From: Salinisphaera sp. LB1 | Lineage (GTDB): Bacteria > Pseudomonadota > Gammaproteobacteria > Nevskiales > Salinisphaeraceae | Assembly (NCBI RefSeq): GCF_003177035.1 | Contig: NZ_CP029488.1 | Coordinates: 3,223,501-3,287,500 of the forward strand | Length of the DNA stretch: 64,000 bases | Reading direction: 5' to 3' | Shown here: positions 27,383-37,235 of the stretch, piece by piece | How positions within the stretch are numbered: position 1 is the first letter of the stretch | How the letters are laid out: every line of letters begins with the position of its first letter | The notes under the pieces: model-generated | Database searches by the model: none | Told to the model about the DNA's origin: nothing | Seen by the model: the letters and a program-made list of their open reading frames with translations, nothing else | Program-made: the position numbers and the translations under genes

Positions 27383-29743
27383 ATGTCCTACGATCATCTG
27401 TTCCAGTTTCTGTTCTACGGCGCCGACGGCGGCCGAGACACAGCCGAACGACGCCACCTGCAACGGATCGTGGACGCGATCCAGGAACTCGGTTATGAGG
27501 TGGATCGGGCGGCCTCGGTTGAGGAAACGCGTTTTCTCATCCGCAGCAACGCCTCATTCGGCTGTCTCGTCCTGCAGTGGGATGAGCAGGGCGATACCGA
27601 GCATACGGACGCCCTGGTGGCCTGGGTGCGCGAACGGGGGCTCGAATGCCCGATTTTTCTGCTGACAGAGCGCATGCAGTTGGCCGCGATTTCGGAGGCC
27701 ACGCTCGATCGGGTAACCGGCTATATCTTCCTGTCCGAGGATTCGCCGGGGTTCATTGCCGAGAACCTGGCGCGCCACCTGCATAGCTATGCGGAATCGC
27801 TCAAGACGCCGTTCTTTGGCGCGATGGTCGATTACGCGGCACAGGGTAACCAGGTCTGGACCTGCCCGGGGCACAACGGCGGGGTGTTCTACAGCAAAAG
27901 CCACATCGGGCGGGTGTTCGTCGAACATTTCGGCGAAGCGATCTTCCGCAACGACCTGGACAACTCGGTGGTCGAACTCGGCGATCTACTCACCCACGAA
28001 GGCCCGGCGCTGGCAGCCCAGCGCGAGGCAGCGAAGATCTTCGGGGCCGACCGTACCTACTTCGTGCTCAACGGCACCTCGACGTCGAACAAGATCGTGC
28101 TCAGCGCCCTGGTCGGCCGCGACGATCTGGTGCTGTTCGATCGCAACAACCACAAGTCGGCCCACCACGGCGCGCTGGTGTTGGTCGGCGGCATTCCGGT
28201 CTATCTGCCGACCCAGCGCAACGGCTACGGCCTGATCGGGCCGATCGATCACGACGCACTGGATGAAAACCGCATCCGCGAGTCGATTCGCCGCAATCCG
28301 CTGGTCGCCGATGCCTCGATCGCCGATCGCGAGCGGCCGTTCCGCGTCGCCGTGATCGAACAATGCAGTTACGACGGCAGCATCTACAACGCGCAGATGA
28401 TCCTGGAAAAACTGGGCCCGCTTTGCGACTACATTCTTTTCGACGAAGCCTGGGCCGGTTTCATGAAATTCCACCCGCTGTTTGCGGGTCATTTCGCGAT
28501 GGGGCTGGAATCCCTGGGCGACAAGCAGCCCGGCATCATCGCCACGCAGTCGACCCACAAGCAGCTCGCCGGGTTCTCGCAGGCGTCGCAGATTCATGTG
28601 CGCGACGCGCATATCGCGGGCCAGAAACGCTGCATCGAGCATCGGCGCTTCAACGAGATGTACATGCTGCATGCCTCGACGTCGCCCTACTATCCCTTGT
28701 TCGCCTCGCTGGATGTCGGCGCGCAGATGATGAAGGGGCGTTCCGGTCAGGTGCTCTGGGACGAAACCATTCACCTGGGCATCGAGCTACGCAAGAAGAT
28801 CCGTCAGCTCAAGCGCCACTACGAGGCAACCGAATCCGATCGGACGAAACGCTGGTTCTTCGATCCCTTCGTGCCGGATCGGCTGCGGTTGTCGCAGTCG
28901 GGTACCGAGGAAGCCATTGACGGCGAAACGGCCTGGGAGGACATCGACACCGATCGGCTGGCCAGCGACCCGGCCTGCTGGGCGCTCGCCCCCGGGGCGG
29001 ACTGGCACGGCTTCGGCCATCTCGTGCCGGGCTATGCGATGACCGATCCGAACAAGCTCACCTTGCTCACGCCGGGATTGAATCCGGCCACCGGCGCCTA
29101 CGCCGAGCACGGTATTGCTGCCCCGGTGGTGGCGCAGTATCTGCGCGAGCAGGGCATCGTGCCCGAGAAGAACGATCTCAACAGTCTGTTGTTCCTGCTG
29201 ACGCCGGGCCTGGAGGCGAGCAAGGCCGGTACGTTGTTGAGTGCGCTGGTCGCCTTCAAACGGCTGCATGATGCCAATGCGCCGCTGGACGCGGTGATTC
29301 CGGCATTCGTGGCGGTGCACGGCGCACGCTACGCCGGTCTCGGCTTGCGCGATTTGTGCGCCGAAATGCATGCGTTCTATCGCGATGCCGATACCGCCAG
29401 CCTGCAACGTGAACAGTTCCGTGTTGCCCATTTTCCCGAGATCGCGCTCACGCCCAAGCAGGCGACCGACCGCCTGATTGCAAACGACGTCGATTTTCTG
29501 CCGATCGACGAGATCGAGGGCCGTATCGCGGCCACGCTCGCGCTGGTCTATCCGCCGGGCATCGGCGTGATCGTGCCCGGCGAGCGCTATGACGAAGCCG
29601 CCCGCCCGATGCTCGATTATTTCCGTGTGTTCGAGGCCGCGGCCAATCGTTTCCCCGGTTTCGCCAACGAAATCCAGGGACTTTATGCGGTTGCCGAAGA
29701 CGATGGCCGCACGCGGCTGTACACCTATGTGGTGCACGAATGA
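27383..29743 (+). CDS. speC: Ornithine decarboxylase, SpeC/SpeF-like
   Basis: PLP-dependent fold-I decarboxylase making putrescine from ornithine. Start ATG 27383 (MSYDHLFQF) has GAGG 8 nt upstream; ATG 27359 is an alternative with no ribosome site. It has an N-terminal wing domain, then TCPGHNGGVFYSKSHIGR, GADRTYFVLNGTSTSNK, ILFDEAWAGFMKFHP, the lysine in ATQSTHKQLAGFSQAS (Lys393), and EHRRFNEMYMLHASTSPYYP, a block typical of ornithine decarboxylases. At 786 residues it is longer than E. coli SpeC (711). It lies 56 bp after the antiporter and 92 bp before arcA, so it would consume the ornithine produced by arcB. Confidence 0.82.
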   Translation: MSYDHLFQFLFYGADGGRDTAERRHLQRIVDAIQELGYEVDRAASVEETRFLIRSNASFGCLVLQWDEQGDTEHTDALVAWVRERGLECPIFLLTERMQLAAISEATLDRVTGYIFLSEDSPGFIAENLARHLHSYAESLKTPFFGAMVDYAAQGNQVWTCPGHNGGVFYSKSHIGRVFVEHFGEAIFRNDLDNSVVELGDLLTHEGPALAAQREAAKIFGADRTYFVLNGTSTSNKIVLSALVGRDDLVLFDRNNHKSAHHGALVLVGGIPVYLPTQRNGYGLIGPIDHDALDENRIRESIRRNPLVADASIADRERPFRVAVIEQCSYDGSIYNAQMILEKLGPLCDYILFDEAWAGFMKFHPLFAGHFAMGLESLGDKQPGIIATQSTHKQLAGFSQASQIHVRDAHIAGQKRCIEHRRFNEMYMLHASTSPYYPLFASLDVGAQMMKGRSGQVLWDETIHLGIELRKKIRQLKRHYEATESDRTKRWFFDPFVPDRLRLSQSGTEEAIDGETAWEDIDTDRLASDPACWALAPGADWHGFGHLVPGYAMTDPNKLTLLTPGLNPATGAYAEHGIAAPVVAQYLREQGIVPEKNDLNSLLFLLTPGLEASKAGTLLSALVAFKRLHDANAPLDAVIPAFVAVHGARYAGLGLRDLCAEMHAFYRDADTASLQREQFRVAHFPEIALTPKQATDRLIANDVDFLPIDEIEGRIAATLALVYPPGIGVIVPGERYDEAARPMLDYFRVFEAAANRFPGFANEIQGLYAVAEDDGRTRLYTYVVHE

Positions 29744-29835
29744 GCCGCGTCGGCGTCGGTGGGCGCCGTCTACCCGGCATCGATACGGCGGGCCGCCGTG
29801 CGCGTCGACGTTTGTCCGTTCCGAGGAGTTAGATC

Positions 29836-31056
29836 ATGAGCCAGTTGGGCACCCATTCCGAAGTCGGCACGCTGCGGCGCGTGCTGGTCCATCGTCCCGA
29901 TCTGAGTTTGCGCCGGCTGACGCCGGGTAACCGCGAAGCCCTGTTGTTCGACGATGTGCTCTGGGTCAAACGCGCCCGCGAGGAGCACGATGTGTTCGTG
30001 GATTCGCTGCGTGAGCGCGACGTCGAAGTGTTTTATCTCCAGCACCTGCTCACCGAGACCCTCGAGGATGCGGAGGCCCGGCATTGGTTGCTCGAGCGCG
30101 CGATTACGCCCGGCAATATCGGCGTGGCGCTGTGCGCCGAAGTGCGGGCCTATCTCGCCGAGCTGCCGGCCCGGGAACTGACTGACTTGCTCATCGGCGG
30201 TCTCGCCCGCGCCGAGAGCCCGTTTAGCGGTACGGGCCTGACGACCGAAGTCATGGATGGCCACGACTTCATCCTACCGCCGCTGCCTAATCATCTGTTT
30301 ACGCGCGATACTTCCTGCTGGATCTACGGCGGGGTCTCGGTGAACCCGATGGCCAAGCCGGCGCGGCGCCGCGAAACACTCAATTACCAGGCGATCTATC
30401 GCTTCCACCCACTGTTCCGCGATCAGCCGTTCCAGTTCTGGTTTGGTGACGAGGCACGCAGCTACGACGGCCAGACCATCGAGGGCGGCGACGTGATGCC
30501 CATCGGCCAGGGCACAGTGCTCGTCGGTATGGGCGAGCGCACGACGCCCCAGGCGGTCGAAGCGCTGGCGCTGAATCTGTTCGCCCGCGGCGGGGCCGAG
30601 CGCGTGATCGCTGCCGCGTTCCCCAAGGCGCGTGCGGCCATGCACCTGGATACGGTATTCACATTGCTCGACCGCGATGCGGCGACGATGTTTCCCGCCG
30701 CCGTGGAGTCGTTCCGGACCTGGAGCCTGCGCCCCGGCGAGCGCGAAGGCACGCTCGATCTGCGCCCCGAGGCCAGCTTCCTCGACGCGGTGACGGATGC
30801 GCTCGGGGTCAGGACGCTGCGCGTGATCGCCACCGGCGGCGACGAATACGAAGCCGAACGCGAGCAATGGGACGACGGTAACAACGTACTTGCCATCGCG
30901 CCCGGCGTGGTCGTCGCCTACGACCGCAATGTCTACAGCAATACCCAGCTGCGCAAGGCCGGCGTCGAGGTGATCACCATCCCCGGCTTCGAGCTGTCGC
31001 GCGGGCGGGGCGGGGCGCACTGCATGAGCTGCCCGCTCGAGCGCGATCCTGTCTAG
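29836..31056 (+). CDS. arcA: Arginine deiminase
   Basis: Hydrolyses arginine to citrulline and ammonia, first step of the ATP-yielding ADI pathway. 406 residues. Strong GAGGAG ribosome site before ATG 29836. Motifs: [15 protein letters not shown] at the N-terminus, [50 protein letters not shown], and the catalytic cysteine in GGAHCMSCP (Cys396). First of the arcABC genes, with 26 bp to arcB. Confidence 0.97.
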   Translation: MSQLGTHSEVGTLRRVLVHRPDLSLRRLTPGNREALLFDDVLWVKRAREEHDVFVDSLRERDVEVFYLQHLLTETLEDAEARHWLLERAITPGNIGVALCAEVRAYLAELPARELTDLLIGGLARAESPFSGTGLTTEVMDGHDFILPPLPNHLFTRDTSCWIYGGVSVNPMAKPARRRETLNYQAIYRFHPLFRDQPFQFWFGDEARSYDGQTIEGGDVMPIGQGTVLVGMGERTTPQAVEALALNLFARGGAERVIAAAFPKARAAMHLDTVFTLLDRDAATMFPAAVESFRTWSLRPGEREGTLDLRPEASFLDAVTDALGVRTLRVIATGGDEYEAEREQWDDGNNVLAIAPGVVVAYDRNVYSNTQLRKAGVEVITIPGFELSRGRGGAHCMSCPLERDPV

Positions 31057-31082
31057 TACGCCTGTTCCCAAGGAATCCGATC

Positions 31083-32084
31083 ATGCCCTTCAATCTCTGC
31101 AACCGCAGTTTTCTCACCCTCAAGGATTTCAGCCCGGCCGAGATCGGCTATCTGCTCGATCTGTCGCGCGAGTTGAAGGCGGCCAAGGCCGCCGGCACCG
31201 AGCAGCCGCGGCTGCTCGGTCGCAATATCGCGTTGCTGTTCGAAAAGGACAGCACCCGTACGCGTTGCGCTTTCGAGGTCGCGGCCCACGACCAGGGCGC
31301 GCATGTGACCTATCTTGGCCCGAGCGGGTCGCATATGGGCGTCAAGGAAAGCATCAAGGACACCGCGCGGGTACTCGGGCGCATGTTCGATGCCATCGAG
31401 TACCGCGGTTTCGGCCAGAACGTCGTCGAGGAACTGGCAGCGTATGCCGGCGTGCCGGTGTGGAACGGGCTGACCGCCGACTTCCATCCGACCCAGGTGC
31501 TCGCCGATTTCCTGACCATGCGCGAGCACAGCGACAAGCCGCTCAAGGACATCACCTTCTGCTTCGTCGGCGACGGCCACAACAACGTCGCCATCTCGCT
31601 CATGGTGTGCGCCGCCAAGCTCGGCATGGGTTGTCATATCGCGGCACCGGCCGCGCGCCAGCCGGCCGCCGAGCACCTGGCATACTGCCGCGAGCTCGCC
31701 GAGCACACCGGCGCGCGCATTCGGGTCAGCGATGACGTGAGCGAGGCCGTGGCCGGCGTGGATTTTCTCTACACCGATGTATGGGTTTCGATGGGCGAGC
31801 CGGAACAGGCCTGGGCCGCGCGGATCGAGTTGCTGCAGCCGTACCAGATCAATCGCCGGATGCTCGATCTGACCGCCAACCAGGCCGTAGGCGTCATGCA
31901 CTGCCTGCCGGCATTCCATAATCGCGAGACCACCTACGGCGAGAAGATCTTTCAGACCCACGGTCTCGAGGCGATGGAGATCACCGACGAGGTCTTCGAA
32001 TCCGGGCAGTCCATCGTATTCGATCAGGCCGAGAACCGGTTGCATACAATCAAGGCGATCATGATCGCCACGCTGGGGCGTTGA
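31083..32084 (+). CDS. arcB: Ornithine carbamoyltransferase, catabolic
   Basis: Phosphorolyses citrulline to ornithine and carbamoyl-phosphate in the ADI pathway. 333 residues. Carbamoyl-phosphate site STRTR (in [13 protein letters not shown]), ornithine-binding HCLPAFH and the DVWVSMGE block are present. AAGGA precedes ATG 31083. Placement between arcA and arcC assigns the catabolic rather than the biosynthetic direction. Confidence 0.96.
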   Translation: MPFNLCNRSFLTLKDFSPAEIGYLLDLSRELKAAKAAGTEQPRLLGRNIALLFEKDSTRTRCAFEVAAHDQGAHVTYLGPSGSHMGVKESIKDTARVLGRMFDAIEYRGFGQNVVEELAAYAGVPVWNGLTADFHPTQVLADFLTMREHSDKPLKDITFCFVGDGHNNVAISLMVCAAKLGMGCHIAAPAARQPAAEHLAYCRELAEHTGARIRVSDDVSEAVAGVDFLYTDVWVSMGEPEQAWAARIELLQPYQINRRMLDLTANQAVGVMHCLPAFHNRETTYGEKIFQTHGLEAMEITDEVFESGQSIVFDQAENRLHTIKAIMIATLGR

Positions 32085-32085
32085 G

Positions 32086-33036
32086 ATGCGGGTCGTGGCC
32101 GCACTCGGCGGGAATGCGCTACTGCGGCGCGGGCAGCCGTTGAGTGCCGAAAATCAACGCGAGAATGCCCGGGTGGCGGCCGAAGCGCTGCTGCCCATCG
32201 TGGCCGCCGGTCACGAGCTGGTGATCGCGCATGGCAACGGGCCCCAGGTCGGACTGCTGGCGTTGCAAAACGACGCCTACAAGGCGGGCGAGGCGTATCC
32301 GCTCGATGTCCTGGGGGCCGAATCCGAGGGCATGATCGGCTATCTGCTGGAGCAGGAACTGGCCAACGTACTGCCGCTGAATCGTCGCGTGGTGACGTTG
32401 CTGACCCAGGTGGAAGTGGATCGGCATGACGCCGCATTCGCAACGCCCTCTAAGCCGATTGGTCCGGTCTATAGCCGCGACGAGGCAGACGCCTTGTCCG
32501 TCCGGCACGGCTGGCGCATTGCCGCCGATGGGGCGTCGTATCGGCGGGTGGTCCCGTCGCCGGCGCCGCGGCGCATTCTGGAGCTGGACGCGGTCGGCCT
32601 GCTGCTCAGGCATCGCATGATCCCGATCTGCGCCGGCGGCGGGGGGATCCCGGTCGTGCGACGTGAGGATGATCGCTACGGCGGCGTCGAGGCGGTCATC
32701 GACAAGGATGCGACCAGCGCCCTGCTTGCCCGGCAGCTTAAAGCCGACGCGTTATTGATGCTCACGGATATCGATGCGGTCCAGACCGATTTCGGCACCC
32801 CGCAGGCCCGCCGCCTGCGCCGCGTCGGCGCCGACGCGCTTGACGATATTGCGTTTGCGGATGGTTCCATGGCGCCGAAGATCGCGGCAGCCCAGACGTT
32901 TGTTCGCGAGACCGGTGGCTTCGCGGCGATCGGGCGCCTCAACGATGCGGATCTATTGCTTGTGGGCCGTGCCGGTACGCGGATCGAGGCCAGCCCCGGC
33001 GGCGAGCGCTCCTACTATTGGCACAAGTACAACTAA
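32086..33036 (+). CDS. arcC: Carbamate kinase
   Basis: Transfers phosphate from carbamoyl-phosphate to ADP, the ATP-forming step of arginine fermentation. 316 residues of the amino-acid kinase fold: ALGGNALLRRG at the N-terminus, IAHGNGPQVGLLALQ, and the C-terminal GSMAPKIAAAQTFV segment. Starts 1 bp after the arcB stop. Last gene of the arc operon. Confidence 0.96.
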   Translation: MRVVAALGGNALLRRGQPLSAENQRENARVAAEALLPIVAAGHELVIAHGNGPQVGLLALQNDAYKAGEAYPLDVLGAESEGMIGYLLEQELANVLPLNRRVVTLLTQVEVDRHDAAFATPSKPIGPVYSRDEADALSVRHGWRIAADGASYRRVVPSPAPRRILELDAVGLLLRHRMIPICAGGGGIPVVRREDDRYGGVEAVIDKDATSALLARQLKADALLMLTDIDAVQTDFGTPQARRLRRVGADALDDIAFADGSMAPKIAAAQTFVRETGGFAAIGRLNDADLLLVGRAGTRIEASPGGERSYYWHKYN

Positions 33037-33056
33037 AAAAGCCCCCGGGCGGCGGG
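33036..33056 (-). terminator. Possible terminator between arcC and the convergent FNR gene
   Basis: A GC-rich, imperfectly self-complementary stretch abuts a run of six A on the plus strand, giving a U-tract for transcripts of the regulator gene read on the minus strand. The stem is imperfect, so this is tentative. Confidence 0.3.
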
Positions 33057-33083
33057 TATCGCTGGAGCGCATCGCCATCCTGA

Positions 33084-33842
33084 TCACGGTGCTTCCATAT
33101 CGTGTTTGATCCGGCGCAGCCGGTCGATGTCGCTCAGACGGATGGTTCTGCCGCTTTTTTGAATAAGGCCCTGTTGTTCGAGTTGCGAGAGCGTGCGTGA
33201 AAGGGATTCATGACGCATGCCGAGATGGCTGGCGATATCGAGGTAGGTCATGGGCAGCCGCAGATCAACGGCCGATTGCCCGCGGGCGCTGAATACCGCG
33301 CTCAGACCGAGCAGAAATGCAATGACTTTTCGCGCGCTGCTGTTCAGGGCAAGCGTGAGATGCGCCTCGTATTCACGCCGCAGGCACTCGCTCATCAAAT
33401 GCATCAACTGGCGCTGAAGGACATTGTCGATCGCATGCAGCGGGATGTGACACAGCCGTGAGTCTTCCAGGGCGGAAAGACTTCGCGACCAGTGCGTTTG
33501 ATAGGCCTCGGCCAGGCCGATGATCGCCCCCGGGAAGCGAAAGGCCATCACGCGCTCGGTACCATCGGCGGCGTCGAAAAAAGCCTTCATGGCTCCGGCG
33601 CGCAGGGTATACAGGGTATCGATCGGGTCCCCCTGGCGCACCAGTATCTGGCCGGCGCGCAGCGGGTGCTGTGGGCGCCCGACTGCCTGTTCAAAGCGGG
33701 CCAGGTGCTGGCCCTCGAGCTCGGCCGGCAGGCAGCCCGACTTGAACGCGCACGCATGGCAATTGGCGTTTCGACGAGGGTGGGCCACTAGCGGGTGCGC
33801 GCCGACGGCCGTTCGATCCGGCCCGCGCGGCGCCGGCGACAT
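33084..33842 (-). CDS. anr: FNR/Anr-type oxygen-sensing transcription regulator (copy 1)
   Basis: 252-residue Crp/Fnr regulator. The N-terminal cysteines 28, 31 and 37 (C-x2-C-x5-C in NCHACAFKSGC) plus Cys131 (DSRLCHIP) are the four ligands of the oxygen-labile [4Fe-4S] cluster of FNR. The helix-turn-helix reads LGMRHESLSRTLSQL, with the E-xx-SR recognition residues that read TTGAT half-sites. GGAAG precedes ATG 33842. Convergent with arcC. It is the prime candidate for binding the boxes listed in this annotation, and has a close paralogue at 37780-38658. Confidence 0.93.
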   Translation of the reverse strand: MSPAPRGPDRTAVGAHPLVAHPRRNANCHACAFKSGCLPAELEGQHLARFEQAVGRPQHPLRAGQILVRQGDPIDTLYTLRAGAMKAFFDAADGTERVMAFRFPGAIIGLAEAYQTHWSRSLSALEDSRLCHIPLHAIDNVLQRQLMHLMSECLRREYEAHLTLALNSSARKVIAFLLGLSAVFSARGQSAVDLRLPMTYLDIASHLGMRHESLSRTLSQLEQQGLIQKSGRTIRLSDIDRLRRIKHDMEAP

Positions 33843-33943
33843 GTCGGCTTCCGGGTCGACGCGTGCATGCTTGGAGCCGAAGTGGTTGATCTAGGACACC
33901 GATGTTAACCACGCCCGCGTCGTTTTTTATGACTTATGTCATA

Positions 33944-35052
33944 CTAACCCGTTCAAAAGTAAAGCCACGTCACCTTGCGTATTGGCATTCGGGGTGACGG
34001 AAAAACGCAGCGACCTTGTCGGGCAGTTTTTGCAGGGAATGCAGGAGCGATCGCGCCTGCATCTTGAGTTCGTCCTTGCTCGCGATAGCACCGCGACCCA
34101 GCCGACTCTTCACATACCCCCACACCTGCTCATCCGGATTGAGCTCGGGCGAATAGCCCGGCAGGAAGAACAACTCGACGCGGCCGTCGAGGGCCTCCAG
34201 CGTCCGTCGGACGCGCTTGGCGCGATGCGTGGGATGGCCATCGACGATGAGAAAGACTTTTTCGTCCGCCGCCGTATCGGCGGCCAGGCGCTGGATGAAT
34301 CCGGCAAAGACCTCGGCCGTGACCGTGCCCTCGACGAGCTGGAAACGCAGCGAGCCGCCGGGACTGATCGCCGACACGAGGTTGATCGAAAAGCGCGCTC
34401 CGGTGGCTTCAACAATCGGCGTTTCGCCTGTCGGCGCCCAGGTCGTGCCGGCGTGATAATCCGAGCGCACCCCGGATTCATCGGCAAAATAAATCCGCGC
34501 ACGCTCGCGTTGGGCGCGCCGTCGAATCTCCGGATAGACCGTCTGCTTCCATTCGGCGACCGCCTCGGGTGATTGCTGCCAGGCCCGGCGTAGCGGGCGC
34601 TGCGGCGTAAAACCCAAGCGGCGGAGTACGCGGCCCACCGTCACGGCCGAAACCCGTACCCCACGCTCGCGACGCAGCAATTCCCGCACGATGTCGCGCG
34701 TCCACAAAGCAAACGCAAAGCGATACTGACGCGGGTCACTGTCCCGCAAGGCGCCGGACAGCCACTGTAGGTCGGCTGCAGTGAACTTGGTCGGCCGACC
34801 CGATTTCGCGCGATTGTAGAGCGCCTCTCGCCCCCCGTGATGGGCGCGTTCCAGCCACCGATACACGGTCCGGCGATTCACTCCCAACGCCTCGGCCATC
34901 GCCTCCGGACTTTCGCCTTGCGCGATTTGATCCACGGCCCGCAACCGAATCGCCTCTTTCGACTGCGCGTCCAGATGGCGGCCGTCATTGCTGCGCTTCG
35001 TGCTCATGATCACAGAACCTATCATATGAGGTTCTACTTATGAACGGATTAG
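33944..35052 (-). mobile_element. IS630-family insertion sequence, intact, 1109 bp
   Basis: Ends are inverted repeats: inward from the left CTAACCCGTTCAAAAGTAAA (33944 on), inward from the right CTAATCCGTTCATAAGTAGA (35052 down), 17 of 20 identical. TA dinucleotides flank both ends (33942-33943 and 35053-35054), the expected IS630/Tc1 target duplication. It carries one intact transposase gene and lies between the FNR gene and the universal stress protein gene. Confidence 0.9.
33970..35007 (-). CDS. IS630-family transposase
   Basis: 345-residue DDE transposase. An N-terminal helix-turn-helix (EAMAEALGVNRRTVYRWLER) and winged-helix region precede the catalytic core: YFADESGVRSDY with the first Asp, FLIVDGHPTHRAKRV with the second Asp, and LPGYSPELNPDEQVWGYVK with the third acidic residue. 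Start at ATG 35007 (MSTKRSNDG), or six codons upstream at 35025. No frameshift or missing catalytic residue, so the element may be active. Confidence 0.93.
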   Translation of the reverse strand: MSTKRSNDGRHLDAQSKEAIRLRAVDQIAQGESPEAMAEALGVNRRTVYRWLERAHHGGREALYNRAKSGRPTKFTAADLQWLSGALRDSDPRQYRFAFALWTRDIVRELLRRERGVRVSAVTVGRVLRRLGFTPQRPLRRAWQQSPEAVAEWKQTVYPEIRRRAQRERARIYFADESGVRSDYHAGTTWAPTGETPIVEATGARFSINLVSAISPGGSLRFQLVEGTVTAEVFAGFIQRLAADTAADEKVFLIVDGHPTHRAKRVRRTLEALDGRVELFFLPGYSPELNPDEQVWGYVKSRLGRGAIASKDELKMQARSLLHSLQKLPDKVAAFFRHPECQYAR

Positions 35053-35456
35053 TAAGTGCCACGCGGCAATTATGCCATCCGGCTTACACCGCTCGGGGCG
35101 GCGGGTGGCCGGTGCGGGCATGGGCGCGGTTGCCCGTTCGGCGTGACCGCCGCAGTTGACCGGGGTCAACGTCCTGATTCGGCGGCTCGTTCAGTCTAGT
35201 TACGGCGGCGTTACAGCGCATGCGTGGAAGGCCGGGGGACGTGGCGGGCCATCGTGCCCGGCCCGGCGTGCATGCCTGACCGGGTCCGTTTAATCTTGAC
35301 CCCGGCGGGCCGGGATATCGCAGGTCGCGGGCGTGTTGCGTGCCGACGGGCGAGTGGTGCGGCCCTGTTCGCTATTTTTCATGAGATCCGCTCGCGGTCG
35401 ACGCCTGCGGATGAATGCGGGGCCTGTGACGCGGCCCCGGAATCGAGGGCGGGACG
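35053..35456. other. Intergenic region between IS630 element and usp
   Basis: About 400 bp with no convincing gene. It contains the palindrome at 35156-35169 and presumably the usp promoter; the IS630 element ends at its left edge. Confidence 0.55.
35156..35169. promoter_or_regulatory. TTGAC-N4-GTCAA palindrome upstream of usp
   Basis: TTGACCGGGGTCAA is the perfect variant palindrome, about 290 bp upstream of the universal stress protein start and just outside the IS630 element. Confidence 0.45.
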
Positions 35457-36257
35457 ATGATGAATTACACCCATATTCTGCTGGACGTGAGCAGTCGCCG
35501 CGAACGGGCGGCCGTATGTGAATATGCGCTGTTGCTGGCGCGTGAGCATCACGCCCAGGTTACGGCCGTGAATCCCGGCGCGCCCGACGTCAACAACCCG
35601 AGCCGTGCCGCGGCCCGTGGCGTCGCGGCGATGGATGAGTTCGAGGCGCTGGCGCAGCAATATCCGGATGTGGCCTGGCGCCGGTTTTCCGCAACCGGGT
35701 CGTGGATCGATACCATCGCGCAGGAAGGGCTTTACTCGGATCTCATCCTGACCCGGCAGTTCGATCCGAACGACAGCCCGCGGTATGCCGGCTACGACGC
35801 GCCGGTAAACATCGCGCTGCTGTCCGGGCGTCCCGTGCTGGTTGTCCCGCGTGCGGATCGGTTTTCCCGCGTGGGCAGCCGCGTAGTGCTGGCATGGAAT
35901 GCATCAGCTGAATCGGCGCGCATGGTCTGTGCGGCATTGCCCCTGCTGGTTCATGCCCGAGCCGTTGATATCGTCATCGTGACCGAAACACCGCGCCGGC
36001 CCGGAACCGTCGCCCCCGTGACCGGCGATGACATCGGATCGTATCTCGCGCGCCATCGGGTCGAGGCCTCGATCACGACGGTTGCGGCGGGTGCGTTGGA
36101 AGTCAGTGAGGTACTGCTTTCCGTGGTCGCGGACAAGGGCGGGGATCTGCTCTGCATGGGGGCATACGGACACGCCAGGCTGCGCAAACTGGTGGTCGGC
36201 GCCACGAGCCGGGCGCTGATGCGCAACATGATGGTGCCCACGCTAGTGGCGTGCTGA
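35457..36257 (+). CDS. Universal stress protein, tandem-domain
   Basis: 266 residues, about twice a single UspA domain. The N-terminal half is a degenerate Usp fold (YTHILLDVSSRRERAAVCEYALLLA). The C-terminal half has the ATP-binding signature GAYGHARLRKLVVGATSRALM (G-x2-G-x9-G-S/T type) and ends VPTLVAC. Tandem Usps of this kind are induced by low oxygen under FNR/Anr or DosR control in several bacteria. Its stop lies 3 bp before the next gene, an FNR-family regulator, so the two form an operon. Confidence 0.88.
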   Translation: MMNYTHILLDVSSRRERAAVCEYALLLAREHHAQVTAVNPGAPDVNNPSRAAARGVAAMDEFEALAQQYPDVAWRRFSATGSWIDTIAQEGLYSDLILTRQFDPNDSPRYAGYDAPVNIALLSGRPVLVVPRADRFSRVGSRVVLAWNASAESARMVCAALPLLVHARAVDIVIVTETPRRPGTVAPVTGDDIGSYLARHRVEASITTVAAGALEVSEVLLSVVADKGGDLLCMGAYGHARLRKLVVGATSRALMRNMMVPTLVAC

Positions 36258-36260
36258 GGC

Positions 36261-37013
36261 ATGACCGAGCATGCATCCGACCCGGGTTTGCGCGTTGCCG
36301 ACTTGCTGCATTACAGCCGCAACGCCAGCATCCATGAGCTCTGCCTGCCGCATTCGCTGTCCCCGCTTGCGCTGCCTCAGCTGGGCGACGAAGTGTGGCG
36401 CGAGCGTCAATTGGTCCGCGGCGAAACGCTGTTCCGCCAGGGCCACGGCATGCACGCCTTGTACTGCGTCACGTACGGGCTGCTCAAAACCGTCATTGTC
36501 GATAATGAAGGGCGCGAACAAATCACCGGATTTCATTTTCCCACCGAGCTGGTAGGGCTGGATGCGCTGCCCCGACGTGAACACGTCTGTATGGCCAGCG
36601 CGGTGACCGCCAGCCGGGTCCGCGTCCTCCCGCTGCACCGCCTGCAGGAAGCGATGCACCAGGCACCAGCCTTGCGCGATGCGTTCGTGGATCTGGTCGG
36701 TCGTGCCCTGGCACAACACGAGCAGCTCTTGCTGGTCGTCAACCAGCGACGCTCGATAGAACGCCTTGCCATCCTGCTGCTGAGTTTCAGCTGTCGGCTG
36801 GGCCGCAATGGTCGCGCCGCGACCGTGCTGCGGCTGCCGATGTCGCGTGCCGAGATTGCCAACTATCTGGGTTTGACCCAGGAAACCGTATCCCGCGCCT
36901 TTCGCCGTTTGCAGACGGCGGGAATGCTCACCGTGCGAGTCAAAAACGTGACCCTTACGGATCCGGCACGCCTGACACGATGCGCCACCGAGGGCTGGTC
37001 CGAGACGTACTAA
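36261..37013 (+). CDS. Crp/Fnr-family regulator lacking the Fe-S cysteine cluster
   Basis: 250 residues with a cyclic-nucleotide-type beta-roll (RQLVRGETLFRQGHGMHALYC) and a C-terminal helix-turn-helix YLGLTQETVSRAFRRLQ. The recognition helix keeps E-xx-SR, so it should read FNR-like half-sites. Only one N-terminal cysteine survives (Cys28 in HELCLPHSL, the place of the third FNR ligand) and no Cys is found at the central position, so a [4Fe-4S] cluster is unlikely. It must sense something else, or act constitutively. Co-transcribed with usp. Confidence 0.85.
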   Translation: MTEHASDPGLRVADLLHYSRNASIHELCLPHSLSPLALPQLGDEVWRERQLVRGETLFRQGHGMHALYCVTYGLLKTVIVDNEGREQITGFHFPTELVGLDALPRREHVCMASAVTASRVRVLPLHRLQEAMHQAPALRDAFVDLVGRALAQHEQLLLVVNQRRSIERLAILLLSFSCRLGRNGRAATVLRLPMSRAEIANYLGLTQETVSRAFRRLQTAGMLTVRVKNVTLTDPARLTRCATEGWSETY

Positions 37014-37164
37014 GCGGCGCCGCCGGTGTAGCGTCTTGCGCGACCGTTGGCTGCGGGCGCGTATGCTTGCGGGCGGGGGCTACGCGCTTGACGGGATGCC
37101 GGATGTGCCGATTACCTGCGACCGTTGATCGAGTGTCCGAAATACGGGCATAGACGACCGATTA

Positions 37165-37178
37165 TTGAGCGAAGTCAA
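37165..37178. promoter_or_regulatory. FNR-like site upstream of the hemerythrin-like gene
   Basis: TTGAGCGAAGTCAA matches the FNR consensus at 8 of 10 positions and lies about 65 bp upstream of the start at 37236. Weak on its own. Confidence 0.35.
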
Positions 37179-37235
37179 TGAGATCCGCGTCCCGGAGCGC
37201 AAAAATAATCGAATGTTCCATGATGAAATCCATCG

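Noticed and set aside
33885..33898. TTGATCTAGGACAC as an FNR site upstream of FNR copy 1
   Set aside because: Only one half-site is good (7/10 overall), below the level expected to stand out from chance.
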